A DNA stretch of 64,000 bases from Pseudacidovorax sp. NFM-22 (GTDB taxonomy: Bacteria; Pseudomonadota; Gammaproteobacteria; Burkholderiales; Burkholderiaceae_C), in NCBI RefSeq assembly GCF_021401245.1, contig NZ_JACBFY010000001.1, forward strand, positions 806,001 through 870,000. The letters run 5' to 3'. Numbering within the stretch: position 1 is the first letter of the stretch; each line of letters starts with the position of its first letter. The notes under the pieces are model-generated. The model was not told where the DNA came from and did not search any database. It worked only from the letters and a program-made list of their open reading frames with translations. The position numbers and the translations under genes are program-made. Below are positions 7,865-18,900 of the stretch, piece by piece.

Positions 7865-8803
7865 ATGCCGTCCATCGAAAATTATCGGGGGATCATCCCC
7901 GCCATCGCCTGCCCCTTCACCCCCGACCACCGCATCGACGAGCCGGCCCTGCGCCAGCTCGCCAGTTGGCTGGCGGGTCATGAGGGCGTAGTGGCCGTGA
8001 TGACCAACGGCCACACGGGCGAGGTGTTCTCGCTCACCCCCGCCGAGCGGGCGGAGGTCACGCGCATCGTGGCCGAGGAGCTGCGCGGCCGGCTGCCGGT
8101 GATCTCGTCCATCGTCTGCGAAGGCCTGGCCGAGGCGGCGGAACATGCGCGCGCCGCCCAGGCCGCCGGTGCCGCCGCGCTGGACGTCATGCCGCCCCAC
8201 CACTGGCTGCGCTTCGGCTTCACGCCCGGCCATGCGCTGCAGTACTTCGAGGCCATCCACCGCGCCGCGCCCGAGCTGGACCTGGTCTGCCACGTCTACC
8301 CCGCCTGGACGCGCGCCTCGTACAGCTCGCAGCTGCTCGCCGAGCTGGCCCGCCTGCCCTATCTGCAGGCCTTCAAGGTCGGCCAGCGGGACATGAACAA
8401 GTACGCCCGGGACATCCAGGCCATCCGCGAGGCCAACCCGGCCAAGGCCATCCTGACCTGCCACGACGAATACCTGCTGGCCTCGATGGTGCAGGGCGTG
8501 GACGGCGCGCTGGTGGGCTTTGCCACCTTCATCCCGCAGCTCATCATCGACCTGTGGGCCGCGGTGAAGGCCGGCGATTTGAAGAAGGCCATGGCCATCC
8601 AGGCCGTCATCACACCGCTGAAGGACGCCGTCTACGGCGGCGGTGAGCCCACGGGCGAGGCCCATGCGCGCATGAAGGCCGGCATGTACCTGGCCGGCGT
8701 GCTGGAGCGCGCCACCGTGCGCCCGCCCACCGAGGCGCCGAACCCGCAAGAGATGGACGCCCTGCGCGCCGCCTGCCGCCAGGCCGGCCTGCTGCGCCGC
8801 TGA
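7865..8803 (+). CDS. Dihydrodipicolinate synthase/N-acetylneuraminate lyase family protein
   Basis: 312 residues with a DapA-type TIM-barrel pattern. The Schiff-base lysine is probably Lys171 in QAFKVGQRD, and TNGHTGE (47-53) takes the place of the usual GTTGE substrate loop. The family catalyses aldol or dehydration reactions on 2-oxo acids through a lysine imine. The altered loops (HVYPAWTR instead of YNVPGRT) argue against true DapA, so this is more likely a catabolic aldolase or dehydratase. It is the first gene of an operon with a Bug transporter protein, an SDR and TarD. The substrate cannot be assigned from sequence. Confidence 0.8.
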   Translation: MPSIENYRGIIPAIACPFTPDHRIDEPALRQLASWLAGHEGVVAVMTNGHTGEVFSLTPAERAEVTRIVAEELRGRLPVISSIVCEGLAEAAEHARAAQAAGAAALDVMPPHHWLRFGFTPGHALQYFEAIHRAAPELDLVCHVYPAWTRASYSSQLLAELARLPYLQAFKVGQRDMNKYARDIQAIREANPAKAILTCHDEYLLASMVQGVDGALVGFATFIPQLIIDLWAAVKAGDLKKAMAIQAVITPLKDAVYGGGEPTGEAHARMKAGMYLAGVLERATVRPPTEAPNPQEMDALRAACRQAGLLRR

Positions 8804-8848
8804 GCCGTCCGCGCACCTCCCCAGAACAACGACATCGGAGACAACACC

Positions 8849-9817
8849 ATGCTGCAACGCAGACGCTTTTTGCACGGCGCCCTGGGCGCCGCCACGCTGG
8901 CCGCCGCCGCGCCCGTGATGGCGCAGGGCTGGCCCAACCGGGTGGTGCGGGTGATCATTCCCTTCCCGCCCGGCGGCACGCTCGACACGGTCGGCCGCAT
9001 GCTGGCCCAGAAGCTGGGCGAGCAGATGGGCCAGACCTTCCTGGTCGAGAACCGGCCGGGCGGCAACGGCGCCATCGGCGCCGAGGTGGTGGCCAAGGCG
9101 GGCAACGACGGCTACACGCTGCTGTTCAATGCCTCGACCTTCACCACCGCGCCGATGACGATGAAGTCGGTGCGCTACGACGTGGTGCGCGACTTCGCGC
9201 CGGTGGCGCTGGTAGCCAAGGCGCCGCTGTCGGTGGCGGTCAACAAGAACCTGCCGATCACCGATGTGCGCTCGCTGATGGCCTATGCCAAGTCCAACCC
9301 CGGCAAGATGACCTTCGCCGTGGGCTCCATCGGCTCGGCCGGCCACCTGGCCACGGAGCTGCTGCGCCGCGCCGGCAATCTGGATTACCTGATCGTGCCC
9401 TACAAGGGCACGGCGCCCGCCTTCCAGGACCTGATCGGCGGGCAGATCGACGGCTTCATCGACCCGATCCTCGGCTCGCTGCAGTACCACAAGAGCGGCA
9501 TGCTGCGCGTGGTGGCCGTCACCTCGGCCCAGCGCGCGGCCAGCCTGCCCGACGTGCCCACCGTGGCCGAGACGCTGCCGGGCTACGAGTTCTACAGCTG
9601 GTACGGCCTGTGGGCACCGGCCGGTACGCCGGCCGAGATCACGCGACGCCTCAATGCCGAGACCAACAAGGCCCTGGCCGGCGAGATGAAGACGCTGCTG
9701 GGGTCGCAGGGCCTGCTGCTCACGCCCGGAACGGCGGAGGAGTTCGCCGCCTTCCAGCAGACCGACATGGAGCGCGCGCGCAAGATCATCACGGAGGGCA
9801 ACATCCGTGTCGATTGA
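8849..9817 (+). CDS. Tripartite tricarboxylate transporter (Bug) substrate-binding protein
   Basis: 322 residues. The N-terminus (MLQRRRFLHGALGAATLAAA, then APVMAQ) is a signal peptide with a twin-arginine-like RRRFL. The mature start WPNRVVRVIIPFPPGGTLDT and the later VENRPGGNGAIGAEVVAKA are diagnostic of the Bug/TctC family, which binds carboxylates in the periplasm for TTT-type import. GGAG precedes the ATG. TctA/TctB membrane partners are not nearby, as is usual for the many orphan Bug proteins of Burkholderiales. Context suggests a tartrate-like hydroxy acid as ligand. Confidence 0.9.
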   Translation: MLQRRRFLHGALGAATLAAAAPVMAQGWPNRVVRVIIPFPPGGTLDTVGRMLAQKLGEQMGQTFLVENRPGGNGAIGAEVVAKAGNDGYTLLFNASTFTTAPMTMKSVRYDVVRDFAPVALVAKAPLSVAVNKNLPITDVRSLMAYAKSNPGKMTFAVGSIGSAGHLATELLRRAGNLDYLIVPYKGTAPAFQDLIGGQIDGFIDPILGSLQYHKSGMLRVVAVTSAQRAASLPDVPTVAETLPGYEFYSWYGLWAPAGTPAEITRRLNAETNKALAGEMKTLLGSQGLLLTPGTAEEFAAFQQTDMERARKIITEGNIRVD

Positions 9818-10529
9818 GGGCAGCACCGTGCCGCCGCAGCCTCGGCCGCATGCCGTGGTCAGCGGCAGCAGCAGCGGCATCGGCCGCGCCATCGCCCTGG
9901 CGCTGCTCGATGCCGGGTGGCAGGTCAGCGGGCTCGACGCCGCACCCGCCTCGATCACGCACGCGTCCTTCGCGGGCCACGCCATCGACCTGCGCGACGG
10001 CGCCGCCATCGCCCGCCTGTGCGCCACGCTGCCGCCCGCCCAGGCCCTGGTGCACGCGGCCGGCGTGCTGCGCGTCGGCCTGCTGGGCCAGCTCGATGCC
10101 GAGGCCGGCGAGCTGATGTGGCGCCTGCATGTGGACGCCGCCAGCCGCCTGGCCGACGCGCTGGTGCCCGGCATGGCGGCGCGCGGGTTCGGGCGCGTCG
10201 TCTTCATCGGCAGCCGCGTGGCGCAGGGCATGCCCGGCCGCAGCCAGTACGCGGCCACCAAGGCGGCGCTGGTGGCGCTGGCCCGCAGCTGGGGCGCCGA
10301 GGTGGCGGCGCAGGGCGTGACGGTCAATGTCATCTCCCCCGCCGCCACGGCCACCGGCATGCTGCAGGATCCGGCCCGCGCCGGCAGTGCGCCGCGGCTG
10401 CCGCCCATCGGCCGGCTGATCGAGCCGACGGAAATCGCCGCCCTCGCCACCTTCCTGCTCTCGTCCCAGGCGGCGGCCATCACCGGGCAGGACATCGCCA
10501 TCTGCGGCGGCTCGTCGCTGCCGCGCTGA
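9807..10529 (+). CDS. Short-chain dehydrogenase/reductase
   Basis: 240 residues of classical SDR type: nucleotide-binding GSSSGIG (20-26), HAAG (83-86, in place of NNAG), and catalytic Ser136 with Tyr148 and Lys152 (YAATK). The GTG start at 9807 overlaps the end of the Bug gene by 11 bp, implying coupling. The family oxidises or reduces hydroxyl/keto groups with NAD(P). In this operon a hydroxy-acid or keto-acid substrate is likely, but nothing in the sequence fixes it. Confidence 0.88.
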   Translation: MSIEGSTVPPQPRPHAVVSGSSSGIGRAIALALLDAGWQVSGLDAAPASITHASFAGHAIDLRDGAAIARLCATLPPAQALVHAAGVLRVGLLGQLDAEAGELMWRLHVDAASRLADALVPGMAARGFGRVVFIGSRVAQGMPGRSQYAATKAALVALARSWGAEVAAQGVTVNVISPAATATGMLQDPARAGSAPRLPPIGRLIEPTEIAALATFLLSSQAAAITGQDIAICGGSSLPR

Positions 10530-10574
10530 GCCTGCCCTCTTCTTTTTCTTCGACCTCTCACTCACGCGCTCGCC

Positions 10575-11741
10575 ATGAAGATCGTCAACATCCTCGAATC
10601 CACGCGGCCCATCCAATCCAACATCCGCAACGCCTACATCGACTTCTCGAAGATGACCCTGAGCCTGGTGGCCGTGGTCACCGACGTGATCCGCGACGGA
10701 CGGCCGGTGATCGGCTACGGCTTCAATTCCAACGGCCGCTACGGCCAGGGCGCGCTGATGCGCGAGCGCTTCATCCCGCGCGTGCTGGAGGCCGACCCGG
10801 CCAGCCTGCGCGACGAGACGGGCGACAACCTCGATCCGCACCGCATCTGGGCCTGCATGATGAGCAACGAAAAGCCGGGCGGCCACGGCGAGCGCTCGGT
10901 GGCGGTGGGCACCATCGACATGGCGGTGTGGGACGCCGTGGCCAAGATCGAGGGCAAGCCGCTCTTCCAGCTGCTGGCCGAGCGCTACGGCAGCGGCCAG
11001 GCCAACCCGCGCGTCTTCGTCTACGCGGCCGGCGGCTACTACCACCCGGGCAAGGGCCTGGATGGCCTGCGCCAGGAGATGGGGGGCTACCTGGCCCGTG
11101 GCTACTCGGTGGTCAAGATGAAGATCGGCGGCGCGCCGCTGGCCGAAGACTGCGAGCGCATCGAGGCCGTGCTTAAGATGCTCGCGCCCGGCCAGCAACT
11201 GGCCGTGGATGCCAACGGCCGCTTCGATCTGCCCACGGCGCTCGACTATGGCCGCGCCCTGTCGCAGTACCCGCTCTTCTGGTACGAGGAGGCCGGCGAC
11301 CCGCTGGACTACGAGCTGCAGGCCCGCCTGGGCGAGGCCTATGCGGGACCGCTGGCCACGGGCGAGAACCTGTTCTCCATGCAGGACGCCCGCAACCTGA
11401 TCCGCCACGGCGGCATGCGGCCCGACCGCGACTGGCTGCAGTTCGACTGCGCGCTGAGCTACGGCCTGGTCGAATACCTGCGCACGCTCGACATGCTCAA
11501 GGCGCATGGCTGGTCGCCCAGCCGCTGCATCCCTCATGGTGGCCACCAGATGTCGCTGGCCATCGCCGCCGGTCTGGGCCTGGGCGGCAACGAAAGCTAT
11601 CCCGACCTGTTCCAGCCCTACGGCGGCTTCCCCGACGGGGTGAAGGTGGACAACGGCTACGTGCACCTGCCGGCGCTGCCGGGCATCGGCTTCGAGGGCA
11701 AGGCCGATCTGATCGCGGAGATGCACGCGCTGGCGCGCTGA
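10575..11741 (+). CDS. tarD: D(-)-tartrate dehydratase, enolase superfamily
   Basis: 388 residues that resemble, from memory, Bradyrhizobium TarD along most of their length (for example NAYIDF, TLSLVAVVTDVIRDG, GGHGERSVAVGTIDMAVWDA, GGNESYPDLFQPYGGFPDGV). Mandelate-racemase-type residues are present: catalytic Lys183 in KMKIGG, metal ligands Asp212, Glu238 and Glu264, and His321 in PHGGHQ. The TarD family dehydrates D-tartrate to oxaloacetate. The gene closes an operon with a Bug binding protein and is preceded by a divergent LysR gene, consistent with inducible use of tartrate as a carbon source. This is one of the firmer substrate assignments in the window. Confidence 0.88.
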   Translation: MKIVNILESTRPIQSNIRNAYIDFSKMTLSLVAVVTDVIRDGRPVIGYGFNSNGRYGQGALMRERFIPRVLEADPASLRDETGDNLDPHRIWACMMSNEKPGGHGERSVAVGTIDMAVWDAVAKIEGKPLFQLLAERYGSGQANPRVFVYAAGGYYHPGKGLDGLRQEMGGYLARGYSVVKMKIGGAPLAEDCERIEAVLKMLAPGQQLAVDANGRFDLPTALDYGRALSQYPLFWYEEAGDPLDYELQARLGEAYAGPLATGENLFSMQDARNLIRHGGMRPDRDWLQFDCALSYGLVEYLRTLDMLKAHGWSPSRCIPHGGHQMSLAIAAGLGLGGNESYPDLFQPYGGFPDGVKVDNGYVHLPALPGIGFEGKADLIAEMHALAR

Positions 11742-11760
11742 GCGGCCGCAGCCCTGCGCC

Positions 11761-12876
11761 TCAGCGCTGGCCGATGCGCAGGTCGGCGAACAGATCCTTG
11801 AACTCGCGCGGCTGCGAGCGCCAGTACTGCCGCGGCGCGCTCACCTGGGCGCCGAGTTCGGCCGCGGCATGCCAGGGCCAGCGCGGGTCGTACAGCATGG
11901 CCCGCGCCAGCGCCACCGCATCGGCCTGGCCCTCGGCAATGGCGGCCTCGGCCTGTCGAGGCTCGGTGATCAGGCCCACGCCCAGGGTCGGCAGCCCCAC
12001 GCGCGCCTTCACCTCGCGGGCAAAGCCCAGCTGGTAGCCGGGGCCCACCGGAATCTTCTGCCGGGGCGACACACCGCCGCTGGAGACATGGATCGCGCTG
12101 CAGCCGCGCGCCTTGAGCGCCTCGGCGAAGGCCACCGTGCTGGGCAGATCCCATCCCCCGTCGACCCAGTCGGTGGCCGAGACGCGCACCCACACCGGCA
12201 CTTCGGCCGGGACGGCCGCGCGCACGGCCTCGAACACTTCCAGTGGAAAGCGCATGCGGTTCTCCAGGCTGCCGCCGTAGGCGTCGCTGCGCGCATTGGC
12301 CAACGGAGACAGGAACTGGTGCAGCAGATAGCCATGGGCCGCATGCAGCTCGATGCCCTGCAGGCCCACGCGCACGGCGCGCTGTGCAGCGCCCACGAAG
12401 TCGTCGCGGACCTGGGCGAGGCCCTCATCGTCGAGCGCCGCAGGCGGCACCTCGCCCTCGCTGTGCGGCAGGGCGCTGGGCGCCACGGCCAGCCAGCCGC
12501 CGGGCTCGTCAGGGCGCAGCTGGCTGCCGCCGTCCCAGGGTGCGCGGCTGGAGGCCTTGCGTCCGGCATGGGCCAGCTGCACGGCGATCGGCATGGCCGA
12601 ATGTCCGCGTACCGTGCGCAGCATGTCGGCCATCGCCGCTTCGGTCGCCTCGTCGTAGAGGCCCAGGTCCGCCGGGCTGATGCGGCCCTCGGCCGAGATC
12701 GCGGTCGCCTCCAGGATCAGCATTCCGGCGCCGGACAGGGCCAGATGCCCATAGTGGATGCGGTGCCAGTCGCCCGCCCGGCCCTCGTCGGCGGAGTATT
12801 GGCACATGGGCGCGATGACGATGCGGTTGGGCAGTGTCAGTGCGCCCAGGCGCAGGGGTTCGAACAGGGGACTCAT
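11761..12876 (-). CDS. NADH:flavin oxidoreductase, Old Yellow Enzyme family (NamA/YqjM-like)
   Basis: 371 residues. The start MSPLFEPLRLGALTLPNRIV, then IAPMCQYSA, has the YqjM-class cysteine (Cys25) and tyrosine (Tyr28). GIELHAAHGYLLHQFLSP, further in, holds the substrate-binding region of the family. These FMN enzymes reduce activated C=C bonds with NAD(P)H. GAGGAG precedes ATG 12876; the frame upstream has no family character. It faces tarD tail to tail with a 19-bp gap and lies behind the HAD gene on the same strand. Physiological substrate unknown; such enzymes often detoxify electrophiles. Confidence 0.9.
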   Translation of the reverse strand: MSPLFEPLRLGALTLPNRIVIAPMCQYSADEGRAGDWHRIHYGHLALSGAGMLILEATAISAEGRISPADLGLYDEATEAAMADMLRTVRGHSAMPIAVQLAHAGRKASSRAPWDGGSQLRPDEPGGWLAVAPSALPHSEGEVPPAALDDEGLAQVRDDFVGAAQRAVRVGLQGIELHAAHGYLLHQFLSPLANARSDAYGGSLENRMRFPLEVFEAVRAAVPAEVPVWVRVSATDWVDGGWDLPSTVAFAEALKARGCSAIHVSSGGVSPRQKIPVGPGYQLGFAREVKARVGLPTLGVGLITEPRQAEAAIAEGQADAVALARAMLYDPRWPWHAAAELGAQVSAPRQYWRSQPREFKDLFADLRIGQR

Positions 12877-12975
12877 CCGGAAGGCTCCTCGGTGCGCAAC
12901 AAAGCATCGGAGCCTAGCGGAGCGCCGCGCCGGCCGCCGCCGTGGGGCCATGGCGCGCGGCGTCCGCGCGGGCGC

Positions 12976-13713
12976 TCAGCAGCCCAGCAGGTCCGCCAGG
13001 TGCCCGATGTCCCGCGTGTGCAGGTCGTTGCCCGGCTGCGGCGACACGTCCTTGGGGCGCGACGGGCCGAACTCCGCGGGCCGCTCGATGTAGGCCGTGG
13101 CCAAGCCACAGTGTCGTGCGGCGGCCAGGTCGTTGTGGTGGGCCGCGGCCAGCATCACGCGGTTGGGCGGCAGGTCGAACACGCCGGCCACGCCCAGGTA
13201 GGTGCGCGGGTCGGGCTTGTAGGCCTTGAAGACCTCGGCCGAGAGCACGCAGTCCCAGGGCAGGCCCGCGCGCTTGGCCATGTTGGTCAGCAGGCCGATG
13301 TTGCCGTTGGACAGCGGGCAGATCGTGTAGCGGCGCTTGAGACGCGTCAGGCCTTCCACGGCATCGGGCCAGGCCGGCAGCCGGTGCCAGGCGCGGTTGA
13401 GTTCGCGCTTGGCAGCGCGGTCCAGCCGATCCGAGCCGATGGAGAAGTCGGCCAGCACGGTCTCCAGGATGCTCAGGTGCAGCTCGTCGAGCAGGGTGAA
13501 GCCGCCCTCGCCGGCCGAGATCCGCTCCATCACGGCCTTCATCGCCGGCTGGTAGCCGGCGCGCCAGGCCAGGGCGAAGGCGCTGCCGTCGGTACCGGGC
13601 AGCAGCCGCTCGACCTCGGCGGCGATGCCGCTGTGCCAGTCCACGACGGTGCCGAAGACGTCGAAGGCGATGACCTCGATGGAGGCGGGATCGAAATCGT
13701 TGGATGCAGTCAT
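12976..13713 (-). CDS. Haloacid dehalogenase type II-like hydrolase
   Basis: 245 residues of the HAD superfamily. The nucleophile is Asp18 in [12 protein letters not shown], the second motif is CPLSNGNIG, and the conserved lysine is in [11 protein letters not shown], all as in L-2-haloacid dehalogenases. The last motif reads [12 protein letters not shown], close to the HNxDL pattern of that subfamily. It would hydrolyse L-2-haloacids to D-2-hydroxy acids, though many annotated members have other substrates. It starts 40 bp after eda on the same strand and could be co-transcribed with the gluconate operon. Together with the dehalogenase-like gene near 62.5 kb it hints at organohalogen capacity. 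Confidence 0.8.
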   Translation of the reverse strand: MTASNDFDPASIEVIAFDVFGTVVDWHSGIAAEVERLLPGTDGSAFALAWRAGYQPAMKAVMERISAGEGGFTLLDELHLSILETVLADFSIGSDRLDRAAKRELNRAWHRLPAWPDAVEGLTRLKRRYTICPLSNGNIGLLTNMAKRAGLPWDCVLSAEVFKAYKPDPRTYLGVAGVFDLPPNRVMLAAAHHNDLAAARHCGLATAYIERPAEFGPSRPKDVSPQPGNDLHTRDIGHLADLLGC

Positions 13714-13753
13714 GGCTTGGCACTCTAGCGCCACGGGGCGCCAGCGTCCTGCA

Positions 13754-14389
13754 TCAGCGCGACAGCGCCTTGGCCTCGCGGGCCAGGGTCTCGATGCGGG
13801 CCCAGTCCTTCTGCGCGATGGCATCGGCCGGCACGATCCACGAGCCGCCCACGCAGGCCACGTTGGACAGCGCCAGGAACTCCGCCGCATTGCCCGCATG
13901 GATGCCGCCGGTGGGGCAGAACTTCACCTCGCCGAAGGGGCCTTGCCAGGCCTTGAGCATGGGCGCCCCGCCCGCCTGCAGCGCCGGGAAGAACTTGAGC
14001 TGCTGGAAGCCGTCTTCCTGCGCCATCATGATCTCGCTGCCCGTGGCCACGCCCGGCAGCAGCGGCATGCCGAGATCGTGGCAGGCCTTGCCCACGGCGC
14101 GGGTGTAGCCCGGGCTCACGCCGAAGCGGGCACCGGCCAGGGCGGCGGCCTGCGCGTCGGCCGCGCTGCGGATGGTGCCGGCGCCGGCCACCGCCTCGGG
14201 CACTTCCTTGGCGATGCGCTCGATGCATTCCAGCGCCACCGGCGTGCGCAGCGTCACCTCCAGCATGCGGATGCCGCCGGCCGCCAGCGCGCGGGCCAGG
14301 GGCACGGCGTCCTGCGGGTCCTGCAGCACGATGACGGGGATGACGGGTGCGTCTTGCATCACGTCGAGGGCGGTGAGGGGCTGGTTCAT
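13754..14389 (-). CDS. eda: 2-keto-3-deoxy-6-phosphogluconate aldolase
   Basis: 211 residues, normal for Eda. The Schiff-base lysine is Lys132 in QLKFFPA and the catalytic glutamate is Glu44 in MLEVTLRTP. It cleaves KDPG to pyruvate and glyceraldehyde-3-phosphate, the last step of the Entner-Doudoroff pathway. It lies downstream of edd on the same strand, separated by 170 bp that contain a palindromic repeat. This Eda is of the KDPG type, whereas the gene at 26432 belongs to the DgoA branch. Confidence 0.93.
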   Translation of the reverse strand: MNQPLTALDVMQDAPVIPVIVLQDPQDAVPLARALAAGGIRMLEVTLRTPVALECIERIAKEVPEAVAGAGTIRSAADAQAAALAGARFGVSPGYTRAVGKACHDLGMPLLPGVATGSEIMMAQEDGFQQLKFFPALQAGGAPMLKAWQGPFGEVKFCPTGGIHAGNAAEFLALSNVACVGGSWIVPADAIAQKDWARIETLAREAKALSR

Positions 14390-14459
14390 GGCTGGGGCCT
14401 TGGCAAGGCGGAAGAAGGTTTTGGAGACAGGAAGAACGCGAGCGTTGCGAGGCAGTTGA

Positions 14460-14532
14460 CCGTTCAGGCTGAGCTTGTCGAAGCCGGGGCACCGGGGCGT
14501 CAAAGGCCCTTCGACAAGCTCAGGGCGAACGG
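14460..14532. repeat. Dispersed palindromic repeat (REP-like), copy 1
   Basis: Inverted arms at 14460-14483 and 14509-14532 share the core GAGCTTGTCGAAG / CTTCGACAAGCTC and end in CCGTTC / GAACGG, with a 25-bp loop. It sits between edd and eda inside the operon, where a hairpin could alter mRNA stability or relative expression. Similar copies lie at 21290 and 26320, with a half-copy at 48758. Confidence 0.85.
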
Positions 14533-14559
14533 GGCAACTAACTGGACCAGAGAGAAAGC

Positions 14560-16395
<1,836 letters not shown>

Positions 16396-16507
16396 GGCGG
16401 GCGCGTGGGGCTGGGGAAACTACGGAGTCAATCGTACGTCGCAACCGGCCCGGCACGCGCGTCGGATTGCAACGCCCGCCCCGCGCGCCGGGCCGTTGCG
16501 GCGTGCC

Positions 16508-17518
16508 TTACTTGCCGCCGCGGGCCTTGGCGACCGCCGCGTTGACCGAATCCCAGGTCTCCTGGCCCACGGACTTGGCGATGCCGGCGTGCACCGACGT
16601 GAGCTTCTCGCGCATGCGGTTGGCTTCGGCAGGCGGCAGCTCGTTGACCTGCATGCCCTTGGTCTTGAGCTCGGCCAGGGCCTGGGCGGCTTCCTCGCGG
16701 GTGTCCTTGCGCTCGAAGTCGCGACTCTTGACGGCGGCGTCCTGCAGCACCTTCTTCTCGGCCGGGCTGAGCGTGTCCCACCACTTCTTGCTCACCGTGA
16801 CGATCCAGGGGCTGTAGACGTGGTTGGTGACCGTGAGGTACTTCTGCACTTCGTAGAACTTGCTGGAGAGCACCGTGTTGTACGGGTTCTCCTGGCCGTC
16901 CACGGCGCGCGTCTCCAGCGCGGTGAACAGCTCCGAGAAGGGCAGCGGCACCGCGTTGGCGCCCAGCGTCTTGAAGCTGTCGAGGAACACGTTGTTCTGC
17001 ATCACGCGCAGCTTGACGTCGTTCAGGTCCTCCAGCTTGGTGACGGGCCGCTTGCTGTTGGTGAGGTTGCGGAAACCGTTCTCCCAGTACACCAGGCCCA
17101 CCATGCCCTTGGGCTCCAGCTTGGCCTTGACGGCCTCGCCAGTGGGGCCGTCGAGCACCGTGTCGGCCTCCTTGGCGGTGGAGAACAGGAAGGGCGTGTC
17201 CCACACGGCCATCTCGGGCACCAGGCCGACGAGGGTGGCGGTCGAGCCGACCATCATCTCCTGCGCGCCGCCGATCAGGGCCTGCTGCATCTGGGTGTCC
17301 GAGCCCAGGGACGCATTGCCGATGCCGCGGATCTTCATCTTGCCGCCGGTGGCCTTCTCGACCTCCTGCGCGAAGAAGCGCACCGCGCGGCCCTGGTTGG
17401 AGTTGTCCACCAGGCCATAGCCGAAGCGCACGATGCGCGGCTTGAAGTCCTGGGCGTGGGCGGCACCGGTGGCCACGAGAGCGGCGACGAGGCCGGCGAG
17501 AGCGAAACGCATGCGCAT
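16508..17518 (-). CDS. TRAP transporter substrate-binding protein, DctP family
   Basis: 336 residues with a Sec signal peptide (cleavage near residue 22, AHA-Q). The segment LEDLNDVKLRVMQNNVFLDS contains the conserved arginine that binds substrate carboxylate in DctP proteins. It is followed on the same strand by edd and preceded by dctM, dctQ and gluconokinase. Its ligand is therefore most simply gluconate or a related sugar acid. That assignment rests on operon context. Confidence 0.93.
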   Translation of the reverse strand: MRMRFALAGLVAALVATGAAHAQDFKPRIVRFGYGLVDNSNQGRAVRFFAQEVEKATGGKMKIRGIGNASLGSDTQMQQALIGGAQEMMVGSTATLVGLVPEMAVWDTPFLFSTAKEADTVLDGPTGEAVKAKLEPKGMVGLVYWENGFRNLTNSKRPVTKLEDLNDVKLRVMQNNVFLDSFKTLGANAVPLPFSELFTALETRAVDGQENPYNTVLSSKFYEVQKYLTVTNHVYSPWIVTVSKKWWDTLSPAEKKVLQDAAVKSRDFERKDTREEAAQALAELKTKGMQVNELPPAEANRMREKLTSVHAGIAKSVGQETWDSVNAAVAKARGGK

Positions 17519-17591
17519 GGTTGTCTTCCTTTGGATCGAGACGAGGGTCGGGAACGGAAACGGGACGAGAAAGCGGGGGCGTGGCCGCGGA

Positions 17592-18872
17592 TCAGTGCAT
17601 CCACGCCAGCGGCGCCGTGATGAGCTGCGGAAAGATCACCATCAGCACCAGCAACAGCACGTACATCAGCAGGAAGGGCGTGGTGCCACGGATGACGGTC
17701 TCCATCCGCAGCCGGCCCACGCCGGCCACCACGTTCTGCACCGTGCCCACGGGCGGGGTGATCAGGCCGATGCAGCCCACGTAGATGAACATGAAGCCGA
17801 AGTACACCGGGTCGATGCCGGCCTTGACGGCCAGCGGTGCGCACACCGGGCCGAAGATCAGGATGGTGGGCGTGAGGTCCATCGCCGTGCCCACCGCCAG
17901 CAGGAAGACCATCATCAGGGCCATGAACACCACCGGGTTGCCCATGACGCCGGCGAAGCTGTCGGCCAGCAGGTTGGGCAGGTCGGCCAGCGTGATCATG
18001 TAGGCCGTGACGGTGGCCGCGCCGCACAGGAACATGACCACGGCGGTCGTTTTGCCGGCCGCCAGGAACACGTCGTACAGGCGCGCCAGCGTCAGCTCGC
18101 GGTAGATGAAGGTCGACACCAGCAGCGCGTAGACCGCCGCCACGACGGCCGCCTCGGTGGGTGTGAAGATGCCGCCCTTGAGGCCGCCCAGGATGATGAC
18201 CGGCATCATCATGGCCCAGAAGCTGTGGCCCAGCGCCTTGACGCGCGCACCCCACGGCACGCGCGGCAGGGCCGCCAGCTGGTGCTTTCGCGCGATGAAG
18301 GCCCAGGCCGCGATCAGGAAGATGCCCATCAGCAGGCCCGGCACCACGCCCGACAGGAAGAGCTTGCTGATCGAGGTGTTGGTCGTCACCCCGTAGATCA
18401 CGAAGGGCATCGACGGCGGGATGATGGGCGCGATGATGCCGCCCGAAGCCAGCAGGCCCGCGCTGTAGCCGGGCGGGTACTTCTGCTCGCGCATCATCGG
18501 CAGCAGGATGGTGGCCAGCGCTGCGGTGTCGGCGATGGCCGAGCCGCTCATCGAGGCCAGCAGCACCGCCGCGCCGATGGCCACGAAGCCCAGGCCGCCG
18601 CGGATGTGGCCCACGAAGGCGCGGGCCAGGTCGATGATGCGGCGCGACAGGCCGCCCGCGTTCATCAACTCGCCGGCCAGGATGAAGAAAGGCACGGCCA
18701 GCAGCGGGAAGTTGTCGAAGCCGGCCTGCAGGTTCTGCGCCAGCAGCTGCGAGTCGAAGAAGTCCAGGTGCCACATCAGCGCCACGCCGGTGAGCACCAG
18801 CGCCTGCGCAATGGGCATGCCGATGGCCATGCCGCCGATGAGCACGGCCAGGAAGATGAAGGTGACGATCAT
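17592..18872 (-). CDS. TRAP transporter large permease, DctM family
   Basis: 426 residues, nearly all hydrophobic, with about 12-13 membrane helices. Typical DctM stretches are MSGSAIADTAALATILLPMM and PPSMPFVIYGV. It forms the ion-driven transport channel of a TRAP system with DctQ and is supplied by the periplasmic DctP. It is third in the gntK-dctQ-dctM-dctP-edd-eda series, with short gaps on either side. Confidence 0.95.
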   Translation of the reverse strand: MIVTFIFLAVLIGGMAIGMPIAQALVLTGVALMWHLDFFDSQLLAQNLQAGFDNFPLLAVPFFILAGELMNAGGLSRRIIDLARAFVGHIRGGLGFVAIGAAVLLASMSGSAIADTAALATILLPMMREQKYPPGYSAGLLASGGIIAPIIPPSMPFVIYGVTTNTSISKLFLSGVVPGLLMGIFLIAAWAFIARKHQLAALPRVPWGARVKALGHSFWAMMMPVIILGGLKGGIFTPTEAAVVAAVYALLVSTFIYRELTLARLYDVFLAAGKTTAVVMFLCGAATVTAYMITLADLPNLLADSFAGVMGNPVVFMALMMVFLLAVGTAMDLTPTILIFGPVCAPLAVKAGIDPVYFGFMFIYVGCIGLITPPVGTVQNVVAGVGRLRMETVIRGTTPFLLMYVLLLVLMVIFPQLITAPLAWMH

Positions 18873-18900
18873 GTTCTGCTCGGAAGGTAAGGCCGGGTCG

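Noticed and set aside
7457..10561. 1034-residue open frame on the minus strand
   Set aside because: It is opposite the DapA-like, Bug and SDR genes, which carry clear family motifs. Arg/Ala/Gly/His-rich antisense frames of this kind come from GC-rich third positions.
11742..11760. OYE gene as part of the tartrate operon
   Set aside because: It is on the opposite strand and converges with tarD, so it belongs to another transcript.
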